DNA of 64,000 bases from assembly GCA_005281725.1 (NCBI GenBank), contig SSBO01000012.1:14545501-14609500 (forward strand), read 5' to 3'. Positions 26,183 to 39,482 of this stretch are shown in pieces; the first letter of the stretch is position 1, and every line of letters begins with the position of its first letter. Source of the stretch: Wuchereria bancrofti. Its lineage: Eukaryota; Nematoda; Chromadorea; Rhabditida; Onchocercidae. The translations under genes and the position numbers were made by a program. Below the pieces are notes generated by a model, which did no database searches, had not been told where the DNA came from, and saw nothing but the letters and a program-made list of their open reading frames with translations.

Positions 26183-29100
26183 GTTATCATTATCACTATT
26201 ATTATTGTTAATTTATTAGTATTATTGCTACAATTCTCATTGTCATTATTATTATTTTTACATTCATTTTGTTAAAAGTTTTTATATCCACTTTTATATT
26301 CGTTATTTTTCACAATATTGGTGTGCAACTTGCATGATACGAATAATAATCATTTTTGACACGAATTATTTTTCAGTAAATTCCATTTTCATATATGTTA
26401 ATGTTTTGTACTGTTTTGTTTTCAAAATTTTATTTATTATGATGTTGAATTAATTTATACATCTCTGAAAAGAAAGCTCAGTTCTTTCATTAATGCAATT
26501 TTATTTATGCATATTGAAGCAAAAGGAATTAAATTAAGGGAGAAATACGAATACCGTATAGCACATACATTTTTAGTAAATAAAATGAATGTATTGAATT
26601 TATATCTTATCACAAAAATATTCCATCCCATTAACAGTCAAATTTGCCTTTTTTAATTCATGATACTTGAAAAAAAAATTGGTGAAAAAAAATTTTTTTT
26701 TGCCGCGAATATAAATAAATTTCCTAATTCCAGTTCATTATTTTCCATCGTTTTTTCCATTTCTTTTGTCTCTTACTATCACTTCTCTTTCTTTCTTGTG
26801 TCTCTGAAGATTTAAAGTTTAAGTGGTAGGTTTATTTTAATTACACATAATTATTGTTTGAAAACATTTATACATATCTCTCATTGTTTGCAAACATTTC
26901 AGGAAATACAACAATTATTTTTTTTTTAGTGAATTATAAATATGAACCGTATATTTACTATTTTTGCAAATTGATAATTCATACCGCTTAAAAAAAAGAA
27001 AGAAAAATGATTTAATTATTTACGTTGTTAAGAATATTTGTAGCCAAATTATTAAATTTACTGTACAGATGTATGATCAAGGTGCATAGTGTTTTACTTA
27101 GGTTTGAAAGTTAAGGCTTCAAGTTTGTGCTTGATACTTTTATATCATTGCATGTTATTGACGTACGCTTCTTGTTGCTAAGGTTGCATTAGAGTTATTT
27201 AATCATTTTGAAGATTTCATTTTCATTTATATTTAGAAGAAAAAGAAGAAAAAAAACAAAAAAAAAGTAGTTGTATTTGATAAAAGCGGTTGCTATGTGA
27301 AATGAAAAGTCCTTAGGCATGACTGGCTAACTAATATTCAAAGTTGTCCTTTTTGAGTTGGAAACATTAGTTAACCAGCATTATTGATATTATTTCAACT
27401 ATCAAATTCTCATTTTGCCTATTTGATTATATTATAAAATTACATCAAATAGGGTGGCAAATTTGTCATCATTTTCTTGTTTTTTGGACATTCGTTATCA
27501 TAGCAGTGAAATATTACACTAAGAAATGACCTACGCAATTTATTTAAGCTAGGATCGTTGACGTAAATGGTTAAATCTTTGAGGCTAATATTTCTTTACA
27601 ATTTTAACAGACATAGTCAATTAAATTTTGTAACTTTGGATATAAAGGCAATTAAATTTCCTACAGTACACCTAACCATCCGTATCATTTAGCAACTGAC
27701 ACAAGTATTTAATTTATAGCTTTATGTAAAAATTTCTGCATGTATATGAAAAGTATAGTCGTTCTTATTTTCAGTTTCGGTTATTTTTAATTTTAATTTT
27801 TTATCCATATATCATCATCATCATTACCTTTATTTCCTTAATAACACTTTGAAGTAATTCCAGTTTTGAATTTAAGTTCAATTACGTTTGATGCTCTTAT
27901 TAATATAAGAAATAAGTACTTTCGCTACATAAATTAATCATGGATTACTTTACATCATAATAAATCGTTTTGGTGTGTATCAACTTAAACAGGTACAGTT
28001 AATTAATTAGTATGTTGTGTGACTTAAGTACGAGAGGACAGACTGTTAGAAAGCTTTCTGTTTTTATTTAAAAAAAAAAAAAAAAAGGCAGAGAGGGCAA
28101 TGAAGATATGCTAAGTTGCTGACACTACCGCTGCGTTGAATATTTCAGCAGTTTTGATGTTGATAATGACGACGACGAATATCATCACTACTTTTATCAT
28201 TAGCACTTACCGTTCTCGACATCATTATCATCACCAATATCATCATCATCACCTTTATTTTCTCTTCTTCCTCTTTGCAAGAAAAGCAATGTAAGTTCAT
28301 TTTTTCATGTCATTTCTTTCTTCTTTTTTTATATCAGATATTAATTTCGATCAATTATTTCTGAAATTTATTGCTTTAATACACCAGCTATTATCGTTGT
28401 CATTATCATTGTCATCGTTATTATCACCACTATATTCCTTATTATCGTTATTACCGCTGCATTGATATTAGTGACCGAATATAATTGAAAATTTATGCGA
28501 TTTGTATATGGTATTTATTTTTGATCGTCATAAATATCTTACATCATAAATATCTTGTCGTTATTATTATTATTATTTATTATCATTGTTTATTATTAAT
28601 GTTATTATTATTATCACTGATTGTTGATCACTATTAAATATTACTAATATTACTCTCAGTGATAACCGACACGATAATAAGTGATATATTGTCATCATTT
28701 ACTGCTACTGTTAAACAGCTCAGTCTTTCTTATCGGTATTATAGAGTTATGATTCATTTTCCTCTTACTCAATATTATGATGAATAATACTATCATCATT
28801 TAGCATAATCATCATAACAATAATCATCATTATTTTTTCAGTTCCTTACAATTATTTGTTTTTTTTTTCTATCTCATATTTCAAATTAACATTTTTTAGG
28901 GTCTCAGTGTAATAGACATTTTCGGGGTTCATAAAAAAATATGAATAAACGAAATATCAGAATCATTTCATTTTCTTTATCATCAGTAAGTGTTCCCTTA
29001 ATTATTGTTAACGCAATCTCTTGTGCTGTGTTGTTTGACGAAATTTAAAACGTATAGAAATGCTTAAGCAGTGCCAAGTTTTTCTAAGTTTGTTTATATA

Positions 29101-29900
29101 TATTTATTTTTACTGATTTATTTATGTCTTATTTATTTATATGCTTATGTATCTAATTACATATTTATTGTTTATGAAATGATTAATTATTTTTTTTATT
29201 TTGTTTGTTTTTTCATTTATCCAATTATTCATCCGTTTCTCTTGTCTGATCTTTCAGATTTATGTCATAATGTCTGTTTTATTTCTTCTCGTTTCTTTTA
29301 AAACCTTTGTTTTCTTTTTTTTTTCATCTTTTAAGAGCAATTTACTTTAAATAAACGCAAAAATTGTTTTTTTTTTTTAAATAAACCTTGAAACAAATTG
29401 TTCTTTTTCTTTTTCATCTATTTCGTTTCCTTTTTTGGTAAATTTACGAAACAATTGATCTAAAATTTTCTGTTGCCTATCTTAATATTGTTTCCATTCT
29501 TCTTGCTGTTACTTTTCATTCTGATATTAACCTGTTTCGTGCCATTTTAATCTATCGAACCGTGTTAGGTTAGTTCTGTTATTTTGTCCGTTTTTATTTC
29601 ACTCACAATTTAGTATATTTAATCCCTCCGTTATTTTGTCTTCCATCCATTTCACTTCTTTTTTCCCGGTTTCGTTTCATTTTTTACCCAAACCTCCTCC
29701 TCTATAACAAATTCTCTTTGCGATTCCTCACTTTCCGATTTTCATTTTCCGTCTTTTCTTTCCTTCATCTCTTCCTCATCCACTTCAGCCCAACACCAAT
29801 AACGTCCTTTGTTGATGCAAACTTCTGTTGTTCTTCTAGAAGTGCAAAAAAAGTAGAAGGTAAAAGAGGACAAAAGAGTTGGATACATATCATTAGAAGC
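24800..29900. other. AT-rich intergenic region with TTA microsatellites
   Basis: No supported gene. 25050-25310 is dense in TTTATTTA repeats, 26106-26270 is a (TTA)n tract with few interruptions, and 28140-28260, 28400-28460 and 28550-28620 are TCA/TTA-type simple sequence. Any 5' untranslated exon of the downstream forkhead gene could lie here but cannot be recognised from sequence alone. Confidence 0.5.
26106..26270. repeat. (TTA)n microsatellite
   Basis: Long ATTATTATT array, first run about 26106-26145 and second about 26156-26183, then imperfect units. Confidence 0.9.
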
Positions 29901-29934
29901 AAATGAAAAATATGAAAACTGAAACTTCTCAATA

Positions 29935-30085
29935 AATACACAATACACATACGCTGACATACATACATACACATCCACATACGCTGACATACATACATAC
30001 ACATACACATCCACATACGCTGATATTACAGAAACACACACTTACATACACGGATATATGTATATACATACACATGTACACACAC
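29935..30085. repeat. CATACATACA/ACGCTGA minisatellite
   Basis: Three units containing CACATACGCTGA, at about 29947, 29976 and 30012, separated by CATACATACATACACATC, followed by decaying ACATACAC. The overlapping minus-strand frames rich in Cys/Val/Met are translations of this repeat and are not genes. Confidence 0.85.
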
Positions 30086-31466
30086 AAATACGTACACTTT
30101 CTAATATTTTTGCTGAATAAGCGAAAGCAGGAAGGAAAAATATTAGTACTTCCTTGAAAGAGCAGCATGCTCACATTTATACATTCATTTCCCTCTCTCT
30201 TTCCTTCTCTCTCTTTTTCACTAAAATTGCATCAATTTTTTGTAATTTGTCCTTTTTTTCCTCAGTCCTTCTTAAATCTTTTCAAATTCTCTCTCTCTCC
30301 CTCTCCCTTTTTCGTTTTTTCCTTTACAATAAGAAGACGAAAGTAATGGATTGAAACAATCAAGGAAGTAGTCCTTCCAATAACAACGTCAAAAAACGAG
30401 CAAGGAAGAGAGAGAGAGAGAGAAAAAGAGAAGAAAAAAAACAATACTTACTTTGAAATTACTCTCCAATTTCTTTCCTTCTTTCTATGTTCACCCTCTC
30501 TCTCTCTCTCCCCCTCTCCCCTCATGTCTTATTTCGCATTTCATTACTATTTCTTTTTTATTTTTCATTCTTTTGATGTTACTCTCAATACTTTTCCATC
30601 GTTGTTTACTATTTGTTTCATTAAAATAACTCATTTATCTTAAATTAAACTTTTTGCAGGTACAAGTTTATTTGACATGATTTCAGGATTAAACAAAATA
30701 CATTAGCTTTTGCTGAAAAGATATAGATACTAGTTGTACTGTTGGTTTAAAATTCAGTCACAATCGAATCCAGTTAATGCACTAGTTTTTCTTTGATAAG
30801 GATGATATCTTTGGAATGGAAAAACATTACCAGTAAATTTTATCATTTCCTTATTTCATTACTCGAAATATCGAACAATCCTTTTCTCCTTTTTTAGAAA
30901 TGAAAAAAAAGTGGTCGGGAGAGTTTCTTTTCTCTTTCGTTCTTTTTTTCTCTCTCTTCATTTTTCAATATTAAAAGTAAAAAATAAAGCCATATCCGCA
31001 AAGAAGAGAAATATAATGCACAAATATCTCGAAGAGACTTTGATGTTAATATCTGCTCTTATTTTCTCGTCATCTACAATTGAAAGTATAGGTATTTAAT
31101 TGAATAACATTTTCCCTAATTTATTTTCTAATTAATCAGTCTTGCTTTTCCTGCTAAATTATAGGAAATGATCAATTATTCGTTCATGATTTAATTTATT
31201 TATATTTTCCATATATTGTAATCGTTATCCTAAAGTTGATTGTAATGATTCATACTAATTCTAATATAGCGATGTGAATCATCGGATTATTGCTTCATTA
31301 TGTAGCGAACGCGTTTTACTTTATTTTCATAACAGCTAATTCCGTTAATGCTGTCCATTAATCATTTTGTCCTTCACAACACCATCATGGTTATCAATAT
31401 TATTCCACCAAACATGTTTCTGTTTTGTACAAATATATAACATTTTATCAACACAGTAATTAACTA

Positions 31467-31530
31467 ATAATAATAGTAATAATAATAATAGTAGTAATAA
31501 TAATAGTAATAATAATAATAATAAATAAAC
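31467..31530. repeat. (TAA)n/(TAG) microsatellite
   Basis: AATAATAGTAATAATAAT array. The poly-Leu frame read on the minus strand is an artefact of this repeat. Confidence 0.9.
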
Positions 31531-31989
31531 ATTGATGGTAGATAGTGATAATAATAACAAAGATAATAAAGGATAATAATAAAGTACTAATAATTTTGGA
31601 TAACTGACAATTTTTTAAAGCATCATTCAGGTAAATGCTTTCATTATTTTTCCTGGAATTTGTGTAAATGTGTACGCGTGTTCAATTTTTTTTCGTTCCT
31701 TTTTTTCCCTTCCTCTCTCTCCCTTTCTCATTCTCTGAATATATATGCAGGCTATTTAATTTGATTACCATTATTATTATTTTAAATATTTTAGGGAAAA
31801 TCAGTAATTTGCTCAAGCGAAGAGACAGGTCCTCTTTATCAGATAGAATTACATTCCTGTTACCGTTAATAGTATTTAATTGGAATTGATTAACGAAAAA
31901 GGAAACCGACAAACAACGGACTTATCACGCTGGAGCTCTGTCCACCATCACCGCAAAAAGCTGCCAATATTGGTAGCGCCCTGGAATTA

Positions 31990-34900
31990 ATGGATTTAAT
32001 TGGTTCAGCAGTTTTGGGCAATAACAGTAGCAGCAGCGATAGCAGCAGCAATAACAATAACAGCAACAATAATAACAACAATAGTGACAACATTAGCAAC
32101 AGCGATAGTAACAACAGTATTATCAGCAATAACAGTAGCAATATTGCTAACAGCAGTATTATGTCTGATATTCAGGAAGATAACAAAAGCACCGGGTCAG
32201 TGAAATCCGAGCCTACACCAGTAATTGATGAGTTGGCAACGGTATCACCGTCTTCATCAACCGTCGAACAGCCTAGTACCACTCCCGAATCAAGGATTCC
32301 GGGCGTTAATAGCAGATCGATCACTGATCCATCACCAGCGACGATGGAAAAAGCTGAACGACCAAGTTTAAGCTATAAAGATCTTATCATTGAGGCCATT
32401 GAAAGTAGTCCCGAAAAACGGTTAAAACTGAATGAAATTTATCAAGTATGCTATTTTTCTTTCTTTTTTCTCCGTCATAAATAGAAAAAGAAAAGGAAAG
32501 AATTTTTTTTGGAAGAAAATGAAAAGGAAACATTTGTTTTTGTGACTTCCCAAAATGCTTTTCATGGATTTTCCTGAGCAAAACAAAAAAAAAATATTGC
32601 GGGAAAATATTTTAGAAATAAAACAAAACACTTTTCGTTCCATTTTTTTTCTAATAGCGTTATGATTTTTTATAAAGAAAAGGAAAGAAATCTTTTGTCC
32701 ATCAAAAACATTTAGGAAGCTACAAATTTATTTCATTTACTGATAATACTTGTTTTTTCTTACATCGAAGAAATATTGAAAGTAGAAAGAAGACAGAAAA
32801 AAACGCAAAACATGGAAATTTTCATTTTTTATTCCGCTTTTTGCTGACTTTTATTTTTATATTTTAATTTTTTTTATTGCTTAGATCAAATATCTCTCAG
32901 ATAATGATAATAATTGGTCTTGAAATGATTGATGAGAATATAAAAAAGAAAATAGTAAAATAATTTATTAATTATAACTGGATTTGTTAGTCATAATTTC
33001 CGAGAGAAAACACTTTTTTCCCCTTCTCTCTCCCTCCCCTTCTTTTCCCTCCCTCCCTCTCTCTCCATCTTGAGTTTCAAATATCACAGCTGTGTGATAA
33101 AAATCGTGTAAGTTGATCTAGGAGTTGTAGGATGAGCTTACATCCATTGATTTCTATATCTGTATTTCTTTATCTTCCATTTTATTTTAGGAAGTAAGTT
33201 TTTGTTTCAGATTTTATGTTGTTTATATATAAATAAAAAATAGGAAAATTTTTCATTATTCTCGAAAAAAAAGAAATAAATTATTTCATTAGTTATTAAT
33301 TGTTTAAAAAAACATAATACACATATTGTTAGTAAACTTCAGATAATGTCAACAAATTATAGGTAATCCGTATGACACATCCATATTATCGTTTACGACC
33401 GGATCAGTGGGGTTGGCAAAATTCGATACGTCATAATTTGAGTTTGCATGATTGCTTCGTTAAATTACCTCTAAAACAAACATCTGCTAGCGGTGTTGTT
33501 GGTGGGTGTTTTCCTATTTTTTTATTTTCTATATCTTTTTTTCTACTTTCTATTTATTAATTTCATTTTCTTTGAAATTTCAGTAGTTATATCAGATGTC
33601 GGTGATATTTTCAGTTTGAGATTACAAGTTGAAATGTGTTTATGTCTGTCTCTTATTTTTAGGTCATTTCTGGACAGTTGTACCAGAGCTAGGTGATAAA
33701 CAAACGTTACGACGACGTAACCGAGTGACAAATCGGTCAGGCGCTCGTGCCGCATCAGCAAGCGCAGCTGCAGCAGGTGGCCAATTTAATGGTCGTTTAT
33801 CATCTATTGATGGTACCGCGAATGGTATCCTGAATTGTGGTAATTATTTCTCCTAAATTGTGATTTCAACAATTAAATTTCTTTTTTTACTGCCATCTAC
33901 TAAATCATCTAATGATGGATTATAGTTTAGTTATAGCAGAATTTCTCTTACATTTGTTAATAATAATGTTAGCCATCCATGCGACATTATTAGTTGCGTA
34001 CTATATCTATTACGGATTGTTGAAATCTATTTGTTCAGTATCCCACTGTATACTAATTATGCATGAAAAGCATGGCAATCTGTTGTCCTGTTTCAACAAA
34101 ACAAACTTATTTTGCTATTCCTTTATCTTGTGAAAATGGTTTATTTCAACTTCTTGATAGTCTGACTTAATAATGATAAATCTAATTAATTGATTAATTA
34201 ATTACCCTAAGCCCATAAACTAAACAATTATGGTGTTGGCTAGTAGTAAGCATTATGGACTTAACGGTTAACATCATTAACTTTGTTGATTATCTTTGAA
34301 GAAATGCACAAATAAATGTACTACGTGTCGTGTTACTGTATTAGAATCTTTTTGAAACCGTAACGTATTATCTTTGAAGAAACTCATCATCTGCACAGGT
34401 GTGTACTGTATTATCTGCACAGGTAAATGACCTGATTCATCATGTTGATTATTTCTTTGATTTTGTTTGTGAATTTATTTCTCTGCATGTTTGCAATGGA
34501 AATTGTCGCTTATCTTTTCCAGCAATCTAATATGTAGAAGCAATTATTCCATGACAAAAAGAAAAACCAAAATTTATTTGTGTTCTGTTATTTTTCTCAA
34601 AATACTTCACTTTTAATTTCAGCAGTAGGAACTGATACTAACGGATTCACGGATGGAAGTGGAATAATTAGTGATGACAGCGGAAGTACAAGTCCTGCTC
34701 ATTGTTCATTTGATGGTACTTATAGTAGTAGTAATGAATTCCGAGCTAGTGTTACTGATTCATTGTTGGTGAGCAATAAAATTTCATTCTTTACTTTAAC
34801 AACATTATCAGATAAAATTATTATTTATGAAGTGTTTTAATGATAAATTATTACTGAAGCATTTGCTTATCATTAAACCTACTTCCAGATCTCGACACAA

Positions 34901-35859
34901 TCAGTTTTCAAACCACAGCCATCGTACACTTCGACATTAAGCCATCATTTGTCGAAACCAACTTTAGCAGAAGTAGAAGCAGCAGCAGCAGCTATTTTAG
35001 GTACTTCTGGATCAAATAATAATAATAGCAATCAAAATCCACTACTTGCATTATCTACGCCGACAAGTTCGGCAGCATTTGTAGGTGCTGCCTTCGATTC
35101 ATCATCTTTTACAAGCGACGACTATAAATGTTATACGCAGAATCTGCTGAATGCTTATTTTTACCAACAGGTACTATTCATTCCGTTAAGTTGTAGAATC
35201 CACTGATACACTTAATTGATTGCGATTATTTATATCCGTCAAAATATTGAATATACAGATCTTCATAAATTATAAGTGGCACCTGTTTGTTTGAGAACTT
35301 CCGAAAATGTATTTCACTGTTATGCCTAGATTTTGACGATGAAAAAGATCTTGGATGAAATTTTATGATTGGTTTATTCATCGTTTCTAATTGATTTTAA
35401 CTGATTTTTTCAAATGAAAAAATTAACTGAATTTTTTAATCTTTTCATCTTTAGGGTCTACTAACATCACTGCAGCAGCTGGCGGAAGTTGCTAACCGAA
35501 TTAATCCAATCGCAGCTACATTGCCGGCATCATTACTCGGTGCCAAAATGCCGCTGCTAAGCGGATTGCTCTCGAATCCGGCACTTTTTTCCTCCCAAAT
35601 GCCGATTGTCAGCGTTGCAACAACTGCAGCCATAAAAGCGGCAGCATTTGGCGTTTCACCTTTGCTACCTCTGAGCCTAAGCGGTGCAGCAGCAACAACA
35701 GCAGCAACAACTAATAATTCGTTTCTGGATTCAGAACACATACCGGGAACTCCGAAGATGTCTATCTCTCCAACAAGTACCCAGCAGCAACTCTCATCTT
35801 CCGGTTCTCTGTCATTCCCAATTAAGAGCGAAGCCCAGTCAACATTTATGTTCTCCTAA
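31990..35859 (+). CDS. Forkhead-domain transcription factor, six coding exons
   Basis: Exons 31990-32445, 33363-33501, 33663-33839, 34623-34768, 34889-35170 and 35455-35859 join in phase with GT..AG introns, giving 1605 nt and 534 aa. Exon 1 encodes a Ser/Asn tract (residues about 14-55). The forkhead DNA-binding domain spans about 123-219: [12 protein letters not shown] (helix 1), [10 protein letters not shown], then [18 protein letters not shown] (recognition helix), [10 protein letters not shown] and a basic RRRNR wing. Introns interrupt the domain after NEIYQ and before GHFW. After the domain come Ala-, Ser- and Asn-rich stretches and Leu/Ala-rich C-terminal exons, as expected for a nuclear regulator. 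SYKDLI replaces the usual PYSYIALI, so it belongs to a divergent nematode branch; C. elegans fkh-9 is my best guess from memory and is unverified. The frame is open without ATG from 31894, so the true start may be in an upstream exon. Confidence 0.93.
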
Positions 35860-37887
35860 TGTGCATAGGTCCACGGATACGACTAAGGTCTGAGAAGTGT
35901 TATTATTTTAAGTCGAAATCTGATAGCACTGTCATATTGACGGAGCAACAATAGCTGAGATATTGCTTTTTAAAAATTTATAGATCAGAAAATTTTCAAA
36001 AGTCATATTTTGAATTGATCTTTGAAACACTGCTAACTAAATTTGGATCAATTATTACTTCCCACTAGTATTTTATCCTTTTTCCCCTTCCCTCTCTCTT
36101 TCTTTACCTTTTTCTTTGCTTCTTTTTTGTTGACTGATGCAAATTTTTGTCACTGAATCGTTGCTAAGGTGACCTAATTTAATCCTTTTTAATTTATCTA
36201 CATATGCTATACATATGTGTGTGTGTATGTGTGCAACAATCAGTTGTTTTCAGGGATTCCTGCAGTGTTTTATTCTACCATAATGTAATTTATCAAATGC
36301 ATTTTATCGGATGTTACTAATTATTATAATTAATGCACTCAGGAATCGAATATACGAAACTTGCATTTTGTATCTTCGTCATCGCTGTCATCATTGTCAT
36401 CGTCTTTGTCTCAACGCTTCATATTGTCCCACTAAATCACTCATATTCAGTCATTAAAAAAGCCCCAACTCTTTATCCTAAAATTTTACGAAATATCAGC
36501 ACAAACAAACTAACTCAATGTTTTTTTTTTCATTGGATCTCTGTTGAAAATTTTTATTTTTGATTCGTTAAAAACATGCATGGACGCGTGTTTTTAACGA
36601 ATTCTGTTCATTTATTTGTGTTTTTTCGCTTTCTTTTTTCTCTTTTTTTATTGTTTTATTTTTCAAAGTTGAAAATAAAACAAAATTACATCTTTATCTT
36701 TCCCTCATTTTTATTCCCCTCCTCTCCTAATTTATCATTAAAATTGGATACACTTAGTTATTATCATTTCCTTTTCTCTTTTCTTACCTTTTTTAAATTT
36801 CATTTTTATTATTATCATTAATGGATGAATGAATGGAAGGAACGAATTGATTGTTTTAAGATAGAAGTAAGGACTTGCGGGCAGCATGGTTAATATATGT
36901 CATACTATAAACATTTATTTAAAAAAACTTAGGTTTAATTTTTTTTCCTTATTCTTTTTATTATTTTCATTTCATTTATGATTCAAAGAAAACAGAAAAA
37001 GAAAATTTTTGAACCGCGAATAAATCAGGAGATAATAGAAAAACGGTGAGAAATCAAATAAATTATCAGTTATCACTTATCATTTCAGTTATCTATACAA
37101 GTATATGCATGTGCATTCGTTCAAAGTAAAATAAAAAAATGAAGTGAAGGAAATTTTTCGTGGCGCTTCTTTTATTTTTACCTTTTAACAAAAATTCCTT
37201 TTTTCGCTTCTGGCCACTTCTTTTTTGTTTCCTTTCTCATTTTCCTAGGAAATTTTTACTTAAAATATGACGTAAATAGAATTTTTACGTTTAAATTAAA
37301 CCAAATAGTAACGAATTTTTTCCTTTTCCTGAAGTTTTCTGCCTTCACGGGTTTTAGGCTTTTTGGAAGGAAATTTCAATTTTTAATCACAGTTTTATAA
37401 TTTCTCTTACTATTACGGTTCACTTCTTAGTCGCGTAATTGAAAAAAAAAATTAGTAACTATTGAATAGGTAACAAATATAATTTAATTATTGTTTCATT
37501 ATCCTTTCTCTCAATTTTATCATTGTTCTACATTCATGTTGCTATTACTCTTCTTAATCGTTATTGCTTTTATCATTTTCTTACATAACTTAACCTGCCA
37601 CCATCTTTCTATTCTTCTCTTATTATCCTGATGACTTTCATCATCGTTTTTCTCTTCCTCTTTCTCACTCTCCCTCTCTCTCTCTCCAATATTGAGAAAA
37701 AAGGGTTAAATTCAATCAATCTGTTTAGGTCAAATTTATATCACTTCTTTTTGTTCTTATCATTCATATTGTAGTCCTTTTTTAAATAAATGAAATTCTT
37801 GTTTTTTCCTTTTTTTAACTTTTTTTTCTTTACTTTGTTACATTACATTTTGCTGGGCCAACTTAATTCTCAGTGATTCCAATATAT
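35860..37887. other. 3' flank of the forkhead gene, intergenic
   Basis: No gene is supported. A possible polyadenylation signal AATAAA lies at 36674-36679, which would give a 3' UTR of about 0.8 kb; closer weak signals are possible. A hydrophobic frame from 36333 is built on TCATCG-type simple sequence and lacks a credible donor. Confidence 0.5.
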
Positions 37888-39482
37888 ATGTTTATCAAAA
37901 CAATTTTATTCATTGTTTTCTTCTCTCGGCAAGGCAAATATTGTTGGCAGGTTGCCGATGTGAACTGTACCGGTGATTTTTTTTTTTCAAAATATATGTT
38001 TACTTCTTCTTTAGGTGTTTTTTTATTGTTGATGTTTGTTTTTAATTTAGTGTTATTATATGTACCACTTTCCACCTAATTTTCTTCCAAAAACTAAATC
38101 AACAGAAAATTTTTTCTTTTTTTTGAGAATTCCTCTTTTTCGTCTGAAAAATTTGAACGAAACAAATTTTTGTGTGCGATTTAATTAGCAATATTATTAA
38201 ACCTACATTTTTGTATCATTTCATAGCTTACATCATTTTGACTACGTTTTACAGAAATATTGATATGAATTAATTGGTTTTTTCTTTTTTTTTGAAAAGG
38301 ATTTGAAAAAATTCTGGATTTTTTTCTCAGAAATTTTTTCCCCCTTAAATTATCTTCAAAGATAGATCCAATTAACAATAATGCAGTATAATTTAATTTG
38401 TTAATTCATGAGGAATTAATTGATTTACTATCTCGATTCGTCTAGATATCGTATGGTTTGTTGATAAGGCCATATCTTTTGTTCTTTTTTCTTCATTTTT
38501 TTTTTGTCAGCAATAACTTCCTTCTCCGTCTGTACTAAAATTTCTTTTCCAAATTTTTATCAAAGAAAGAAAAGACTTGGAAGTCAGTAGAAGTCATTGG
38601 CTTATTCTTCCTAATTCAGTTAGCCTTTTTTCGCTATTTCGTTATTAAAATTCCAATTCATTGACTTCTGTTTTTTCTTTTTTCTTTTTTTTTAATATCA
38701 CACCTAAAAATTTACACCAATATTAGCCTGAATTTCGATTAAATTAGAAATAATTTTCTTTTTAAAAACTAGTTTTTCTTCCATTAACCATATTTTCTCA
38801 TGCATTTCTGGTTTTACTGCGTGTTTTATTCTCAAATGTGAAATATCGGTGATAATTCGAGTTTGCTTGTGTGACTTAATAAAAAGAAAAAAAAGTTTTT
38901 TTTGATCTTTTTTTCGAATAAATAAATCAATAATTGATTTTCCAAGAAAATTACTAATTTTTTATGCGCAAATTATCAGTTTTGTTCGAAACTGTTGAAT
39001 TTTTCGATCCTTTTTTGCAAAAATATTTTTCTCGGTGTAATCTTTTTTCCTATTTTTGATTGTGTAAGTCTTTTTCCTTTTTTTATTTGTATATACCTCG
39101 TTGTTGATGGTGTTTTTTCTTTTGTTTCTTGATTTTTTTTTTTAATATTTGTCATTTTTTTCAAATTCAAATTATTTTGAACTGTAAATTTTAATACAGG
39201 TTCACATTGTGCGAGGTCCTCTTCATTTTATTTTCTTTGTTCTCCGACTGTTGTCCCTATTTTCTTCCTTCCTCTCCCTCTCTCTCTCTTGTTTTAGGAA
39301 GATATGGTTATGAAAGTTTCGTTTTCTTTGGTATAGGCGCATTTGTCATATCTGTTAATTTGATCTGCGTGGAATACACTTCTTCCTTGATAATTGAAAG
39401 GTTAGAAAATCCAAAAAAAGAAAGTAGTACATCAATTTTTCGACCGGCACTATTTCAGCTGTATGTCTTTTTATTATGCTAA
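37888..39482 (+). CDS. Small signal-peptide, single-TM protein (89 aa), unrecognised
   Basis: Two exons, 37888-37972 and 39298-39482, join in phase (G|GA) across an intron of 1325 bases that ends in a very strong pyrimidine tract. The product starts with a hydrophobic segment (MFIKTILFIVFFS) like a signal peptide or anchor. A short Cys pair follows (CWQVADVNC, with an NCT glycosylation site), then a membrane segment (SFVFFGIGAFVISVNLICV), then a short charged tail (IIERLENPKKES) ending in a hydrophobic stretch. A TTCTCAG 16-20 bases before the ATG could be a trans-splice acceptor. I recognise no family. The layout resembles the end of a tetraspan protein, so exon 1 might instead be internal to a longer gene. 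Confidence 0.5.

Noticed and set aside
29742..30174. Overlapping Cys/Met/Val-rich minus-strand frames
   Set aside because: They are translations of the CATACATACA minisatellite in different frames.
31345..31560. Poly-Leu minus-strand frame
   Set aside because: Artefact of the (TAA)n microsatellite.
31890..32203. Ala/Thr/Ile and poly-Leu frames overlapping forkhead exon 1
   Set aside because: Shadows of the CAG/AAC repeat that encodes the Ser/Asn tract in the true frame.
36333..36563. Hydrophobic plus-strand frame that looks like a TM exon
   Set aside because: The hydrophobic part comes from TCATCG/TCATTG simple repeats and there is no convincing donor; could not be joined in phase to the small TM gene downstream.
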